A stretch of DNA of 64,000 nt from Psychrobacillus psychrotolerans (GCF_900115805.1 NZ_FOXU01000001.1:1-64000); one strand, 5' to 3'; counted from the stretch's first letter, positions 8,733 through 17,687 are shown. Translations and numbers: made by a program. The notes: a model not told the origin generated them from the sequence alone.

Positions 8733-8775
8733 AAAAGTGTCCCAACTATTGCTAACGTTGGAACACTTTTTATTT
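8733..8775 (+). terminator. Rho-independent terminator
   Basis: AAAGTGTCCCAAC and GTTGGAACACTTT form a 13-bp stem with one mismatch around TATTGCTAAC, followed by TTATTTAT. It closes the ArsR/DUF606 unit. Confidence 0.8.
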
Positions 8776-8857
8776 ATATTCTTATGAACCAGGCTGCTGA
8801 GTATTTTAGTTTTTTAGTATTTTCTAAAATTAGGACATGTAGAAGGAAGATATTCAT

Positions 8858-8980
8858 TTGCATTCAAGATTAAATATAATTGATATTATCTGGACCATTC
8901 TGATTTTCGGAATTACCTCGATTTTCATCATAAATCGATTAATCGTTTGGGGTTTTTTTAAAAGTAAAAGGAACAATTAA
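8858..8980 (+). CDS. single-helix micro-protein (40 aa)
   Basis: TTG 8858 follows AGAAGGAAG (8841-8849). The product has one hydrophobic helix (about 8-33) and a basic tail (FFKSKRNN). Small membrane peptides of this kind recur throughout the window. No family recognised. Confidence 0.45.
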   Translation: MHSRLNIIDIIWTILIFGITSIFIINRLIVWGFFKSKRNN

Positions 8981-9013
8981 ATCATATAGAAGAAAAGTTG
9001 TAGGGGTGAATTA

Positions 9014-9166
9014 GTTTCAATCGAGGTAATAAATTATTTCCATTGGTATTTATCAAGATATCCTGGTGATGAAGCTATTGAAAACTATAGAATAACAGAA
9101 ATTCGCTATAAAATGGAACCTCTAATCGTTTCAATCGTATTAAAGGAACGCAGCAGTTTAGTTTAA
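9014..9166 (+). pseudogene. gene tail without start, ending inside the B arm
   Basis: The open frame reads VSIEVINYFHWYLSRYPGDE and continues to KMEPLIVSIVLKERSSLV, where the last residues (RSSLV and stop) are encoded by the repeat. No ATG, GTG or TTG opens the frame. A related tail, with the same EPL-VS-V-K pattern in DNA, is seen near 19017. It looks like a 3' gene fragment captured at the left edge of the repeat array. Confidence 0.45.
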
Positions 9167-9172
9167 GAAAGG
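9146..9172 (+). repeat. cassette repeat, B arm only (left-most copy found)
   Basis: ACGCAGCAGTTTAGTTTAAG. This is the first copy of the repeat family in the window; none was seen in 1-9,140, so the array boundary lies here. Confidence 0.7.
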
Positions 9173-9221
9173 ACTAGATATTTGAGGTGAAATATAGAAG
9201 GTCTAAAGGGGGAAAAGTTGA

Positions 9222-9491
9222 ATGAATAAGAGTTTACAGGCATTTTCGATTATCTTTTTAGGTATATGTATTGTTATTAGTTCTTGGTTCATATCTGAGG
9301 CTTTGAAGACTAATAATAGTGAAATTGTTGAAAGTCAAAATGAAAAAGTACAAAACGAAAACCGTTACGAACATATAATGATAGTTACTGACTATTTTAG
9401 AATTTTTGATAAACAAACAGGCGAATACTGGGAACAAATTGGTGGCGGAGATTGGGAGAAAAATACACCTATATTAAACCCTAACAAGTAA
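9222..9491 (+). CDS. membrane-anchored small protein, unknown
   Basis: 89 aa. An uncleaved signal anchor (about 6-28) is followed by an extracytoplasmic part with the phrase DYFRIFDKQTGEYWEQIGGG. ATG 9222 follows GGGGGAAAAG. It is a single-gene unit between a B arm (9146) and an A arm (9498). Function unknown. Confidence 0.6.
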   Translation: MNKSLQAFSIIFLGICIVISSWFISEALKTNNSEIVESQNEKVQNENRYEHIMIVTDYFRIFDKQTGEYWEQIGGGDWEKNTPILNPNK

Positions 9492-9497
9492 TTACAT

Positions 9498-9552
9498 CTC
9501 TAACGGGCACTTTACTTCAAGAAGGAGTAGAGCCTTTTTTCTTATTGAACTA
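9498..9552 (+). repeat. cassette repeat, A arm (terminator half)
   Basis: TAACGGGCACTTTACTTC, loop AAGA, then AGGAGTAGAGCC and TTTTTT. The stem plus T-run should terminate the upstream gene. ATTGAACTA at the end starts a degenerate B arm. Confidence 0.8.
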
Positions 9553-9648
9553 TAAGTAGGTGTTTTTGGGGAAATACGGAAGTATTTGTTATAGCGCAGA
9601 TTATTCCAAGTTCAGAGACAGAATTATTATTAAAAGGGAGGTAGAAAT

Positions 9649-10074
9649 ATGATTACTAAAGAGGTCTACGAACAAATTCAGAAGAATAAAACACATTTTC
9701 TCCTGTTTAATTCCGTCGTGCTATTTGCATTTGGTGCAGCTTTCTTTCCATTAGTCATCCCAATGACAGAAGGTTTTTCACTGTATTTTTTTTCTATATA
9801 TATAATTGTGTGCTTCTATGTTAGTAGCATTTATATCGGGCTTTATCAAAAATGGATTAAAGTATTTATTTCTGTATTACTTATAAATAGTGCTGGTCTA
9901 ATAGGAAGGGTAGCATTGGAATGGGGAGAATATGGTATTTCTACATATTTAACATTTCCAATCGTCAGTAGTTATATTCTATCTGTACCATTTTTCGTAA
10001 CTGTTTTGTATGTAATGATAAAAAAAGTACAACACAATAAAAGACAGTTAGATACAAGTAACGGGTTCGGTTGA
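9649..10074 (+). CDS. four-helix membrane protein, unknown
   Basis: 141 aa; hydrophobic segments at about residues 16-38, 43-63, 68-88 and 100-123, then a basic tail. GGGAGGT (9637-9643) precedes ATG 9649. Single-gene unit. No family recognised. Confidence 0.6.
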   Translation: MITKEVYEQIQKNKTHFLLFNSVVLFAFGAAFFPLVIPMTEGFSLYFFSIYIIVCFYVSSIYIGLYQKWIKVFISVLLINSAGLIGRVALEWGEYGISTYLTFPIVSSYILSVPFFVTVLYVMIKKVQHNKRQLDTSNGFG

Positions 10075-10147
10075 TGGGGAGAAAAAACCTAAAAGCAATC
10101 TAAATAACAAGCCCATTAACAGTAAATTAGCAATATAAATAGAAAGC

Positions 10148-10183
10148 AAAAACGCTCAGAAGTTATATCTGAGCGTTTTTCGT
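10148..10183. terminator. bidirectional terminator between convergent genes
   Basis: AAAAACGCTCAGA and TCTGAGCGTTTTT form a perfect 13-bp stem around AGTTATA. The A-run and T-run serve the + gene ending at 10074 and the - gene ending at 10254. Confidence 0.85.
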
Positions 10184-10253
10184 ATATTTACTACCTTTTT
10201 TCATCTAAAGCCTTCGTCAGTACAATAAAAAACAGAATATAACTGACAAACTA

Positions 10254-10733
10254 TTAATTAAGCTTCATTTTTTTGAGCAATTCTAAGAAGCTTTGGATTA
10301 ACAATCGTGCTACTGGTGTGGTTAATGGAAGTAAAACGAATGCATATACTAACCCCCAAAACCAAGTACCCTCAAAATTCACGCTTGTATATCCACCCTC
10401 AATAGGAGTAATAAAACTTCCTCCCCTTACAACCCATTCTCCGAACAAAGCGCCAATTGTTCCACTGTATAAAGTTACAAAAAAAGCAGATAGCAGACTT
10501 ATTAACCAAAGTTTTTTGTTTGAAACAGTTTCTCTTTTGGCGAAGTATGCTCCCAATATCATAAAGGTTACTATAAATGGAACAACTGTTGCATAATATA
10601 ACCAACTCTCGCCTGTTAAAGACATAATTCCACCAGCCATTGCCTGTGCAAACATCATAAATACCAAAGATATAAAAAGCGAGAATATAAAGCCAAAAAT
10701 AAAACCAATGAAAACTCCTTTTGTAATTTTCAT
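10254..10733 (-). CDS. four-helix membrane protein, unknown (antisense to the array)
   Basis: 159 aa with membrane helices at about 5-33, 45-65, 75-98 and 122-143 and a basic C-terminus. One of few genes on the - strand. GAGGTGAAG lies before the start on the complement. It has its own terminator at 10148 and no cassette repeat directly attached on its 5' side. Function unknown. Confidence 0.6.
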   Translation of the reverse strand: MKITKGVFIGFIFGFIFSLFISLVFMMFAQAMAGGIMSLTGESWLYYATVVPFIVTFMILGAYFAKRETVSNKKLWLISLLSAFFVTLYSGTIGALFGEWVVRGGSFITPIEGGYTSVNFEGTWFWGLVYAFVLLPLTTPVARLLIQSFLELLKKMKLN

Positions 10734-10750
10734 AACGATGCTTCACCTCA

Positions 10751-11239
10751 CATTAAACTTTAGATGTTAAAATCACCCATTAAATAACTACTTAACTTCA
10801 AATTATGGATGGCTGTTTTCTCGAACTACAAATATATTTTAACATAAATTTCCTATTTCCCTTAAAGAAATAAGTTAATACATTAATTATCCATTTCGCT
10901 CCTCTTTTAGCACTAGTTTCAACAATGCCACATAAATTTATGTTGTTCCTAAAATTAGTATGCGAATTGATTTGCTGATTTGGGTGCTGAACATCCCAAA
11001 TGCTGATATATCAATATTAATGTACTTAAAGGTGGATATGAAGCACGTTTGTGTTACATCACCACCAGCTGAAGTCTAAATCTCACTAAACCTCAACCAT
11101 TAAAAATAGGGAAATCCTTGTCGGTATCATCTTTAGTAGTTGATATGACAGGGATTTTTATTTGTTAACTATTCTTTTGATGGTCCCGACTGGTGTCGAA
11201 GTAGTGCCCCCACCTTGTAGTGGTGGTTTTAGTTAGAAT
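10751..11239. other. intergenic stretch, mostly empty
   Basis: AT-rich region with no convincing gene. A 40-codon frame from ATG 10960 lacks a ribosome site and is probably chance. It contains the terminator at 11112. Confidence 0.5.
11112..11162 (+). terminator. Rho-independent terminator-like hairpin
   Basis: AAATCCTTGTCGGTATCA can pair with TTGATATGACAGGGATTT across a short loop, with TTTATTTG following. No gene immediately upstream; probably the remnant 3' end of a lost gene. Confidence 0.6.
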
Positions 11240-11749
11240 GGCATCATTTAGGCACCGGCACTGATTACCCTTTTTGAGACAGGAATAAAACCCCTATATT
11301 TAGCCATTTTACGGTATTGAATCAGTGATTGGCTCTTTGGTTTCATTTGAATCATTGATTACGTGACTGATATTGTTGCTCTGTTCCATTTAGGTCAGTG
11401 CAATTTTATTTATGTAGAGTAGAGAGGTTTTTAAACTACGGTGGATTTACTACAAGAAGGATTAACGCAAAAACGACGGAAAATGGACCAAAAAGGAGAA
11501 ATAAAGGAAGAGAAAGCTGTTTTTTGAACGAGTGGAACTAAAAAGAGTTTGGAGAGAATGAACAATAAATAGGAACGTTGATTCTGATTAAAGGGATTAA
11601 CGTTCTTTTTGTTGAACTTATTAAACTAATGGATCAAAATACAATGAAATTGATTTTAGTAAGACCTATAAATAGGTAATCAAAAACATTTGTTAGAGGA
11701 GATTGTGAAACATTTCACTTAAACTAACGCAGCAGTTTAGTTTAATAAG
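11240..11749 (+). repeat. long non-coding duplicated segment, copy 1
   Basis: This stretch (from GAGACAGGAATAA near 11277 to the B arm ending at 11749) matches 17985-18334 in order. Shared blocks include TTTGGTTTCATTTG, GTGATATTGTTGC, AAAGGGATTAACGTTCTTTT and a nearly identical last 130 bp ending in GTGAAACATTTCACTTAAAC. It carries a hairpin around GAACGTTGATTC...AACGTTC and no open frame. Two copies 6.7 kb apart argue for a mobile or functional non-coding unit. Confidence 0.7.
11705..11749 (+). repeat. cassette repeat: E prefix plus B arm
   Basis: GTGAAACATTTCAC, a palindromic prefix here called the E prefix, is joined by TTAAAC to a B arm TAACGCAGCAGTTTAGTTTAA. The same prefix precedes repeats at 18291, 21627, 22528, 32191, 45321, 47046 and 49899. 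Confidence 0.75.
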
Positions 11750-11806
11750 AATGTTGCGAAACTTTTCTAATGAAATGAACGTTATGTACTAGAGGGGTGG
11801 GATAGT

Positions 11807-12352
11807 ATGAGTAATCTGGAAAAACGATACAACTTGTGGGCATTTTATTTAATACTTATTTGTTTAGGAGTAGCATTCTATTCATTATATTCCAATATTA
11901 AAAACACTTGGTTAATTTCACCACCAAATTACATTCTCTTTATAATTAGTGTACTAGCCTTTATTTTAGGCATTAAAGGTCTTAAAAATAAGAGAAGCTG
12001 GCGGACAAAAACAAGAAGTTGGTTAACGGTAACCTTGTCGTCGTTGTTATCTATCGCACTTTTTTTAGCACTATTGTTTACACTCTTTTTTTCTTCATTT
12101 GGATCAAATGAACTTATAAAGACGGTGAGTTCTCTAAATAATAGCTATACCATAGATTTCTATCGTTGGGATGCGGGAGCAGCGGGAACATTTGGGGTAA
12201 GAGGAGAATTGAATGGACCACTTTGGTTTAAAAAGAGAATTTATTATGAAAAAAGAACTGAAAACGTAAATGTTGAATGGAAAAGCAATAATGAAGTTTC
12301 GATTAACAATCGTATTTTGAAATTAAATGAAGGCGAAACTTTTGGATATTAA
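11807..12352 (+). CDS. DUF5412-like membrane protein
   Basis: 181 aa. Three membrane helices (about 11-30, 40-58, 72-98) precede an extracytoplasmic domain with YTIDFYRWDAGAAGTFGVRG and GPLWFKKRIYYE, the pattern I associate with DUF5412. GAGGGGTGGG precedes ATG 11807. Function unknown; single-gene unit between repeats. Confidence 0.65.
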   Translation: MSNLEKRYNLWAFYLILICLGVAFYSLYSNIKNTWLISPPNYILFIISVLAFILGIKGLKNKRSWRTKTRSWLTVTLSSLLSIALFLALLFTLFFSSFGSNELIKTVSSLNNSYTIDFYRWDAGAAGTFGVRGELNGPLWFKKRIYYEKRTENVNVEWKSNNEVSINNRILKLNEGETFGY

Positions 12353-12373
12353 TGTTTCTTAGCAACAATCTAC

Positions 12374-12404
12374 TTAAACTAACGGGTAGCTTTACTTCAA
12401 TAAG
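12374..12404 (+). repeat. cassette repeat, A arm, shortened
   Basis: TTAAACTAACGGGTAGCTTTACTTCAATAAG. The 3' half of the hairpin is missing. It lies between the DUF5412 stop and the next gene and is wrongly readable as protein if the next gene is started too early. Confidence 0.7.
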
Positions 12405-12435
12405 AAAATGTAAATTTGAAAGGGGACATATAAGT

Positions 12436-12840
12436 TTGATTGATTATTTTGAACGTAAAATTAGATTAAGAGACTTTGAAGTGTGGGATGTTCGAATTAG
12501 GGACCAACAATATACTTTAGTCATATTAGATGAATTTCGACCTGCAACATTTGAAGATTTTGAAATGCCAGAGCTAATTTATGAAGATGATGACCAACGT
12601 GCAAACTTTGTCTCAGCTGTATATTTCTCTGATGAATCTGTTAAAGATGAACATAGAGAAAAACTCGGTGAATTTGCACGAATGCTTACAGAACATTTAG
12701 CATTGGCACATTGTGAAGTTATTATAAAGATGTATCAAGAAAACCCTGAAAAAGCGATAGACCGAATTATGTTAACTAAATACGGTTTCAAAGACTCCGA
12801 TATTCCTTTAGAAAAGCTGTGGCACTTTAATCAAGAATAG
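12436..12840 (+). CDS. hypothetical acidic cytosolic protein
   Basis: 134 aa from TTG 12436 after GAAAGGGGA (12418-12426). The open frame extends upstream to 12352, but that part translates the repeat and is not protein. Soluble, acidic, with a YEDDDQR stretch and a C-terminal IDRIMLTKYGFKDSDIP. No family recognised. Confidence 0.6.
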   Translation: MIDYFERKIRLRDFEVWDVRIRDQQYTLVILDEFRPATFEDFEMPELIYEDDDQRANFVSAVYFSDESVKDEHREKLGEFARMLTEHLALAHCEVIIKMYQENPEKAIDRIMLTKYGFKDSDIPLEKLWHFNQE

Positions 12841-12851
12841 AGTTCCTACTT

Positions 12852-12946
12852 TTTCACTAACGGGTGCTTTAGTTAAACAAGTGGCTGCCTGTTATGGTAG
12901 CTTTTTTTATTGAACTAACGCGGCAGGTTAGTTCAACAAGAATAAG
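12852..12946 (+). repeat. cassette repeat, complete copy (GTGGCTGCC variant)
   Basis: The A arm has CACTAACGGGTGCTTTAG, then the alternative inner hairpin GTGGCTGCCTGTTATGGTAGC with T7. The B arm is ACTAACGCGGCAGGTTAGT. Nearly identical to the copy at 18883. Confidence 0.85.
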
Positions 12947-12978
12947 TAAAATTGTACAATCAAAGGGAGCCGAATATA

Positions 12979-13134
12979 TTGAAATCATTTTTTTTGTTTC
13001 TATTTGTTTTAATTGGTTCGTGGTGGATACTGTCAGCAATTACGGGAGAGTATGAAATAGAAAATATAATAGGTTTGCTACTTTTCTATCTTGCCGTCAA
13101 AATAGTTATCCGTGTGTGGAAAGAAGTAGATTAA
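12979..13134 (+). CDS. small two-helix membrane protein
   Basis: 51 aa from TTG 12979 (AAGGGAGC at 12963-12970). Hydrophobic segments about 4-20 and 29-44. A GTG/ATG-like start at 12952 lies too close to the repeat. Function unknown. Confidence 0.5.
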   Translation: MKSFFLFLFVLIGSWWILSAITGEYEIENIIGLLLFYLAVKIVIRVWKEVD

Positions 13135-13203
13135 TCCTTTATATCATGAGTAACAGGCTCTTATTGAATTATGGGTGAAGTTTCGGCAATGAGTAAGTCC
13201 TTT

Positions 13204-13284
13204 TTCAACTAAGGAGTGCTTTACTTCAAGAAGGAGTAAAGCCTTTTTTCTGATTGAATTAAAGGGGCAGATTAGTTTAACTAG
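13204..13284 (+). repeat. cassette repeat, complete copy
   Basis: A arm CAACTAAGGAGTGCTTTA with TTC-AAGA-AGGAGTAAAGCC and T6; B arm TTAAAGGGGCAGATTAGTTTAA. Confidence 0.85.
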
Positions 13285-13376
13285 CAGGTATTCCTAAGTA
13301 GGATGCCGAATGATTAATTAAATGAGTAATTTTGAAGAGAAAGAGATCTTGAACGCGTAGGAGAGGAGATAAAAAA

Positions 13377-13898
13377 ATGATTGAATTACGAAAGATAACC
13401 GGGGATAACATAGATGAAGTGATAGCACTTGAAGTTGGAGAAAAACAGAAAGAATTTGTATTAGAAACTACCAACCTCAGATGCTTTGCAGACGCTCATA
13501 TGTTGAACGAAGACGGTATACCAGCGACTCCACTAGCCATTTATGCTGATGAAACCATAGTTGGATTTTTGATGTTTATTTACGATACGATGGATCATGA
13601 ATCATTTGAAAATGAAGTTTTTTATGGTAAGAAGAGTTATTTTATTTGGCATAATATGATTGATAAAAGTCATCAAGGAAAAGGATATGGCAAGCTTGCT
13701 TTTGAAAAAATGTTGATGGATATTGAAACTATGCCATATGGGGAAGCAGAATATGTAAACCTCTTTTATCATACAGATAATGTCATAGCTAAAAGATTAT
13801 ACGATTCATTTGGTTTTGTAGATACAGGCATCATTCAGGATAATTCGATGTTGGCGATTAAAAATCTAGATGGGAAGATAACAGAATTATTAGTATAA
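13377..13898 (+). CDS. GNAT acetyltransferase, PaiA/BltD (polyamine) type
   Basis: 173 aa. The acetyl-CoA loop QGKGYGK starts at Q100; N-terminal ELRKITGDNIDEVIALEVGE and C-terminal RLYDSFGFVDTG fit spermine/spermidine N-acetyltransferase-like GNATs. A paralogue lies at 47305 with the same N-terminal layout. AGGAGAGGAG precedes ATG 13377. Substrate not proven. Confidence 0.8.
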   Translation: MIELRKITGDNIDEVIALEVGEKQKEFVLETTNLRCFADAHMLNEDGIPATPLAIYADETIVGFLMFIYDTMDHESFENEVFYGKKSYFIWHNMIDKSHQGKGYGKLAFEKMLMDIETMPYGEAEYVNLFYHTDNVIAKRLYDSFGFVDTGIIQDNSMLAIKNLDGKITELLV

Positions 13899-13927
13899 TA
13901 GGTTCTCTAGGAAAGAAATGTAAGCTA

Positions 13928-14000
13928 ATTTAACTAATGGATGCTTAGTTAAACAAGTGGTTGCCTGTAACTTAGTTGAACAACAAGTTTACAGGGCTAA
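13928..14000 (+). repeat. cassette repeat, rearranged copy
   Basis: A-type start TTTAACTAATGGATGCTTAG, a GTGGTTGCCTGTAAC inner hairpin closed by GTTTACAGGGC, and a TAGTTGAAC piece inside the loop. The arms are shuffled relative to the consensus. Confidence 0.6.
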
Positions 14001-14036
14001 TAATAAAATGAAAAAGATTGTAAGTGGGGTTCAGAA

Positions 14037-14628
14037 ATGGAGAAAGTTCTTGAAAAAATAATCGAATTAGAGTCAGGTAGTGTATCCTCATTTTCAAAAT
14101 AGAGAAAACTTGGCACTCCGAGATGCGGTAGAAGTGATGGTAGCCTGTCATGATAGCTTTGTCGCCGATAGAATTGTTCAATTTAGCGGTGGATGGGAGA
14201 TGATTAACCAAAAAGTAAAATCCTATTTTAAAAACATCAATATTACTAGAAATCCCAGTGCCTTAGAAAACAATGGTGAATTGAGTGAGATGTTTGAACT
14301 ATTACGATTAATATATCAAGGGTACAAAACTAATCCTGATCTATGGACTCCAGTTATTAATGGTTTAGTTAGGCAACGAGGTGATATAGAAGGTATACCA
14401 AGACAATTCTTAAATCATATGACTGGTGGATTAGATAATGTTGTAGTTGATATTGGGATAATGGGTGAGTTTTCTAAAAATCCATTATTATTTGTTTTGG
14501 GGGCCAAGGATTTACCAAACCGAAATAAAGAGAAATTAGCAGATGAAATAATCATTGATGCAATGAAACTGATCTATGATGAATATTGCAATCAAGAAGT
14601 TAGTGAGGAAAATAAAAAGTGTATCTAA
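14037..14628 (+). pseudogene. TetR-family regulator with deleted HTH and frameshift
   Basis: ATG 14037 (MEKVLEKIIELESGS) runs into a stop at about 14100, while the next frame from 14080 reads VYPHFQNRENLALRDAVEVM and a complete TetR ligand domain to 14628. The 'GxVYxHFxNRxNL' phrase normally ends the TetR HTH, so about 25 residues of the HTH are missing and the frame is shifted by one. The protein cannot bind DNA as a normal TetR. The second frame alone (182 aa) has no ribosome site. Confidence 0.65.
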
Positions 14629-14640
14629 TTAATAGCGCTT

Positions 14641-14714
14641 ATTCAACTAACAAGGTGCTTTATCAAAGAAGGATTAAAGCCTTTTTCTTTTTGTGTAATA
14701 AAGGGGTAGTTAAT
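14641..14714 (+). repeat. cassette repeat, A arm with degenerate B arm
   Basis: ATTCAACTAACAAGGTGCTT, inner hairpin CTTTATC-AAAGAAG-GATTAAAG, CTTTTTC, then AAAGGGGTAGTTAATG. Confidence 0.75.
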
Positions 14715-14811
14715 GTTTAAATTTTAAACTTTTCCCAGTATATACTGTCAAACTGACGTATGGAGAATTGTTGTGGATTATGCATTTTGTTTTTGAAAGG
14801 GGAATTTAGAA

Positions 14812-15195
14812 ATGATTAAACAAGTTATAATTTCAGGAGTTGTATTTAGTTCAATTTTATTAGTTGGGTGTAATGGAGAGACGGAAGTGGAAGTTTTAGA
14901 TGATTCAAAAAATGTGGAAAATGAGGAAATTTTATCATCAGAAAATATATTTCTTTCAGAATTAAAAGATGAAATAACCATATCTATTGCAGAACAAACA
15001 GCAATTGAGGCGGATTCAATGATGTTAGAAGGAAATCTTAAAGAACTTTCTGTATCAGTAGGTTTCCTGAAGGATGTAAAAGTTGATGATACGTTGATTC
15101 AACAAATAGTTGAAGATTCTATAAAGAAAGTTTCTGAAACAGAAAACGTAACAATTAACGAAGAAGATATAACAATAAAAATTGAGAAATACTAA
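14812..15195 (+). CDS. lipoprotein, unknown
   Basis: 127 aa. Signal peptide with lipobox LLVGC (lipid on C20). The acidic mature part has a C-terminal VTINEEDITIKIEKY strand pattern. AAAGGGG precedes ATG 14812. The TAA stop lies in ACTAACGCAG, the first bases of a B arm. Confidence 0.7.
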   Translation: MIKQVIISGVVFSSILLVGCNGETEVEVLDDSKNVENEEILSSENIFLSELKDEITISIAEQTAIEADSMMLEGNLKELSVSVGFLKDVKVDDTLIQQIVEDSIKKVSETENVTINEEDITIKIEKY

Positions 15196-15211
15196 CGCAG
15201 AAGTTTTTAAG
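15192..15211 (+). repeat. cassette repeat, B-arm remnant
   Basis: ACTAACGCAGAAGTTTTTAAG; its TAA ends the upstream lipoprotein gene. Confidence 0.55.
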
Positions 15212-15373
15212 TATACAATCGAGAGGATTGTAATACATAAAGAAATTAAATGCTCTTCAGAAAACTCGTAGCAACAGGTTTTAACTGCTTTTCTTCTTAT
15301 TACCCACCGTACAAAGAGCTCTATTCAAAAAATGGTATGATTTTAAAAAAATATTGGACAAAGGGAAGTGAAA

Positions 15374-15526
15374 ATGAGGTTTTGTATGAGTTTTGGTGAT
15401 ACAAATTTTATTGGAGTAGCGAACGCCGATAAATACAAATCATTCGTAGATGAAGATTGGGAGCTAGATAGTCTCTTGCCACATTTTGGAGACGAGATAA
15501 AGCTCTATTTAATCCAAAGTTTTTAA
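15374..15526 (+). pseudogene. 5' fragment of a hypothetical protein gene (50 aa)
   Basis: Starts MRFCMSFGDTNFIGVANADK after AAGGGAAG and stops early at 15526. I recall longer Bacillus proteins with this N-terminus, so a truncated gene is likely, but this memory is not firm. Confidence 0.45.
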
Positions 15527-15661
15527 ATGTAATTTGTTTTATTCATACACACGTAATAGAGTGCTAAAATTGTCAATAGTTAAATAATATATTTCGGAAT
15601 TTTATGGTAATCTGATAAGGCAATAGTTTTTATTATAATATAGACATGGGGTGGAAGGGAT

Positions 15662-17407
15662 ATGGAGACATCTAGTTTAATCACTCGCTGGAATTTAAGT
15701 TCACTTCAATATGAAACAGACGTAAAAAAATTTAAAAATCAGATGGGCATGGTTAAGGAAAAGTTACTTGAAATCGAGAAGGAGTCAAATTTAGCTGTTT
15801 TAAGGGATAGTGAAGTCCTAAAACTTTCGCAATTGATCAGTCATATTGAATCAGCCGAATCTTTTTATTACTGCTTGACTACTGAAGATATTGAGCCTTC
15901 CCAATTAACCTCTGTCATCGGAATTATCTCAACCTTAAAATCACAAGTTTATTCTATTGTTACTAACTTAGAAGAACGAGTCAACGAAATGAATGAAACA
16001 CAACTTACACAGTGGATAAATAATACCAAACAGATGAATTTACTTGCAGAATTAGTAAACAATCGTAAAAAGAATAGTAAGCAGGAAAAGATGATTTCAA
16101 ACTTTTCTAGGGAAACCCTAAGCGGTCTTGAAGACCTTTATAGTCAAGTCCGGAACAACTTAAAAGTAGAAATTGGTCATGCCCACGTAAAGAAAGAAAT
16201 CTCTTTTGCCGAAGCGATGGAACAAGCTTTGGTACATCCAGAGCAGAATGAAAGGCTACATGTGTTTACTGAACTGAATAGAACCTTGGAAGCACAATCG
16301 AATATCTTTGCTTCAATTTATAACCAAATGGTCGGGATTAGACTTCATGAAAACAAACTCAAGAAGATAGATTACCTTGATGAATCCCTCAAATTCAATG
16401 GCATAACAAGTCAAACACATGATGCCATGTGGTATGCAGTGGATAACAATATGAAAGGGCTTTCAAGTTATTTTAATAAGAAGGAAGTCGAAACTGAAAA
16501 AATGTCATGGCATGAGTTGATGACTTCATCTCAAAATGTTTCTTTTTCGGTAACGTACTCACAGGCTGCTGATGAAATCATCAATTCACTTGCTACTATT
16601 GACAGCAATATGAGCGAGTTCGTGAAAGAAGCTCTTACAAAAGGATGGATAGATGCAGAGCCACGCAAAACAAAATCATCCGGTGGATTTTGTGCGCCTT
16701 TTATTCAGGAAGGGGAATCACGGATTTCATTAAGTTATGACAACACCATAGATAGTGCCAGAAGGCTTGCACATGAATTGGGACATGCATGGCACTTTAA
16801 ACAGATGCACGATACCCCTTCGCTACGGTTCACAGATGATCTATTGGAAATGACAATGGCGGAAACATCTTCCATCTTTTTTGAGACAGTGTTCACCAAT
16901 CATATGCTTCAAAAGGCAAATGAAGCCTCGGTCAAAAAAGCGATTCTGGGACCGAAGATTGAACGCAGCCTGAATTACCTGATGTCAATCAGAGGAGCCT
17001 ACTTATTTGAAAATGAGTTTTATCAATATCGAAAAGAAAGCCCTTTGGATGTTCGACAGATAGAAGAACTTTCACTTATATGTCAGGAAAAAGCGTATGG
17101 AAGCAGTTTACGTGAATATGAGCCTTATGTCTGGACGAAATACGTGCAATTTTACCAGGCAACGATTCCGTTTTACAATTATCCCTATTCGTTCGGGTTT
17201 TTATTTAGTATCGGTCTTTTGGAACGAGCGAAAGAAGATGAACATTTCAACTGGAAATTTAAGAGCTTCTTGAGTGAAACGGGAAGACTGCCACTGGAAC
17301 AATTGGTAAAAAACCATTTCCAAATCGATCTTTCTCAACCAGAATTTTGGCAACGAGCCGTGCAAAATGTAGTCCGAGATATTGAGCAGTATAAAGGGCT
17401 CTCCTAA
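15662..17407 (+). CDS. M3-family oligoendopeptidase (PepF-like)
   Basis: 581 aa zinc metallopeptidase. The HELGH motif (H371-E372, H375) with a downstream glutamate in MAETSS (E401) gives the M3 ligand set; catalytic-end motifs YPYSFGFLFSIGLL also fit oligoendopeptidase F. Cytosolic, hydrolysing short peptides. GTGGAAGGG precedes ATG 15662 and TATAAT (15634-15639) is a possible -10. At 1.7 kb it is the largest unit in the array, with more even codon use than its small neighbours, and no cassette repeat flanks it directly. Confidence 0.9.
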   Translation: METSSLITRWNLSSLQYETDVKKFKNQMGMVKEKLLEIEKESNLAVLRDSEVLKLSQLISHIESAESFYYCLTTEDIEPSQLTSVIGIISTLKSQVYSIVTNLEERVNEMNETQLTQWINNTKQMNLLAELVNNRKKNSKQEKMISNFSRETLSGLEDLYSQVRNNLKVEIGHAHVKKEISFAEAMEQALVHPEQNERLHVFTELNRTLEAQSNIFASIYNQMVGIRLHENKLKKIDYLDESLKFNGITSQTHDAMWYAVDNNMKGLSSYFNKKEVETEKMSWHELMTSSQNVSFSVTYSQAADEIINSLATIDSNMSEFVKEALTKGWIDAEPRKTKSSGGFCAPFIQEGESRISLSYDNTIDSARRLAHELGHAWHFKQMHDTPSLRFTDDLLEMTMAETSSIFFETVFTNHMLQKANEASVKKAILGPKIERSLNYLMSIRGAYLFENEFYQYRKESPLDVRQIEELSLICQEKAYGSSLREYEPYVWTKYVQFYQATIPFYNYPYSFGFLFSIGLLERAKEDEHFNWKFKSFLSETGRLPLEQLVKNHFQIDLSQPEFWQRAVQNVVRDIEQYKGLS

Positions 17408-17464
17408 ACATTTATCTAAACCCTTTGTTGGGAAGTAGCAGACAAAGCAAATGGCCTAATCTAA

Positions 17465-17686
17465 ATGGCAAGAGGGGATATGTTAAATGCTAAATGCGGG
17501 ACTTTCTCTTACTGCTATATTCGGGTTGTAGGTATTGCTAGTATAGGTGGTAAACTTGCCGTAAAAGGAAGTAACGCACTAGAGGAAGCTCAGGATGCGA
17601 GAAAAGCGGTAGATAATGTCATAGATGGAACTAAGGGAACGGACAAGTTGGAGCAAAGGATAGAACCAATTCGTATAAATGATTAA
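17465..17686 (+). pseudogene. fragment resembling a polymorphic-toxin linker
   Basis: 73-codon frame with GKLAVKGSNALEEAQDARKA and VDNVIDGTKGTDKLE, a composition seen in the middle of LXG/WXG-type toxins. No ribosome site, no signal and no toxin domain. Probably a remnant. Confidence 0.4.
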
Positions 17687-17687
17687 T

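Noticed and set aside
10273-10596. Open frame on the + strand of 107 codons
   Set aside because: Complement of the membrane gene at 10254-10733; composition and lack of a ribosome site mark it as a shadow.
10399-10746. Second - strand frame overlapping the membrane gene
   Set aside because: Shifted reading of the same gene, no site, cysteine- and aromatic-rich nonsense.
10960-11082. 40-codon frame MRIDLLIWVLNIPNADISIL
   Set aside because: No ribosome site, no relation to neighbours, probably chance.
12352-12435. N-terminal extension of the 12436 gene
   Set aside because: These 28 codons are the translated A arm; a good ribosome site lies at 12418.
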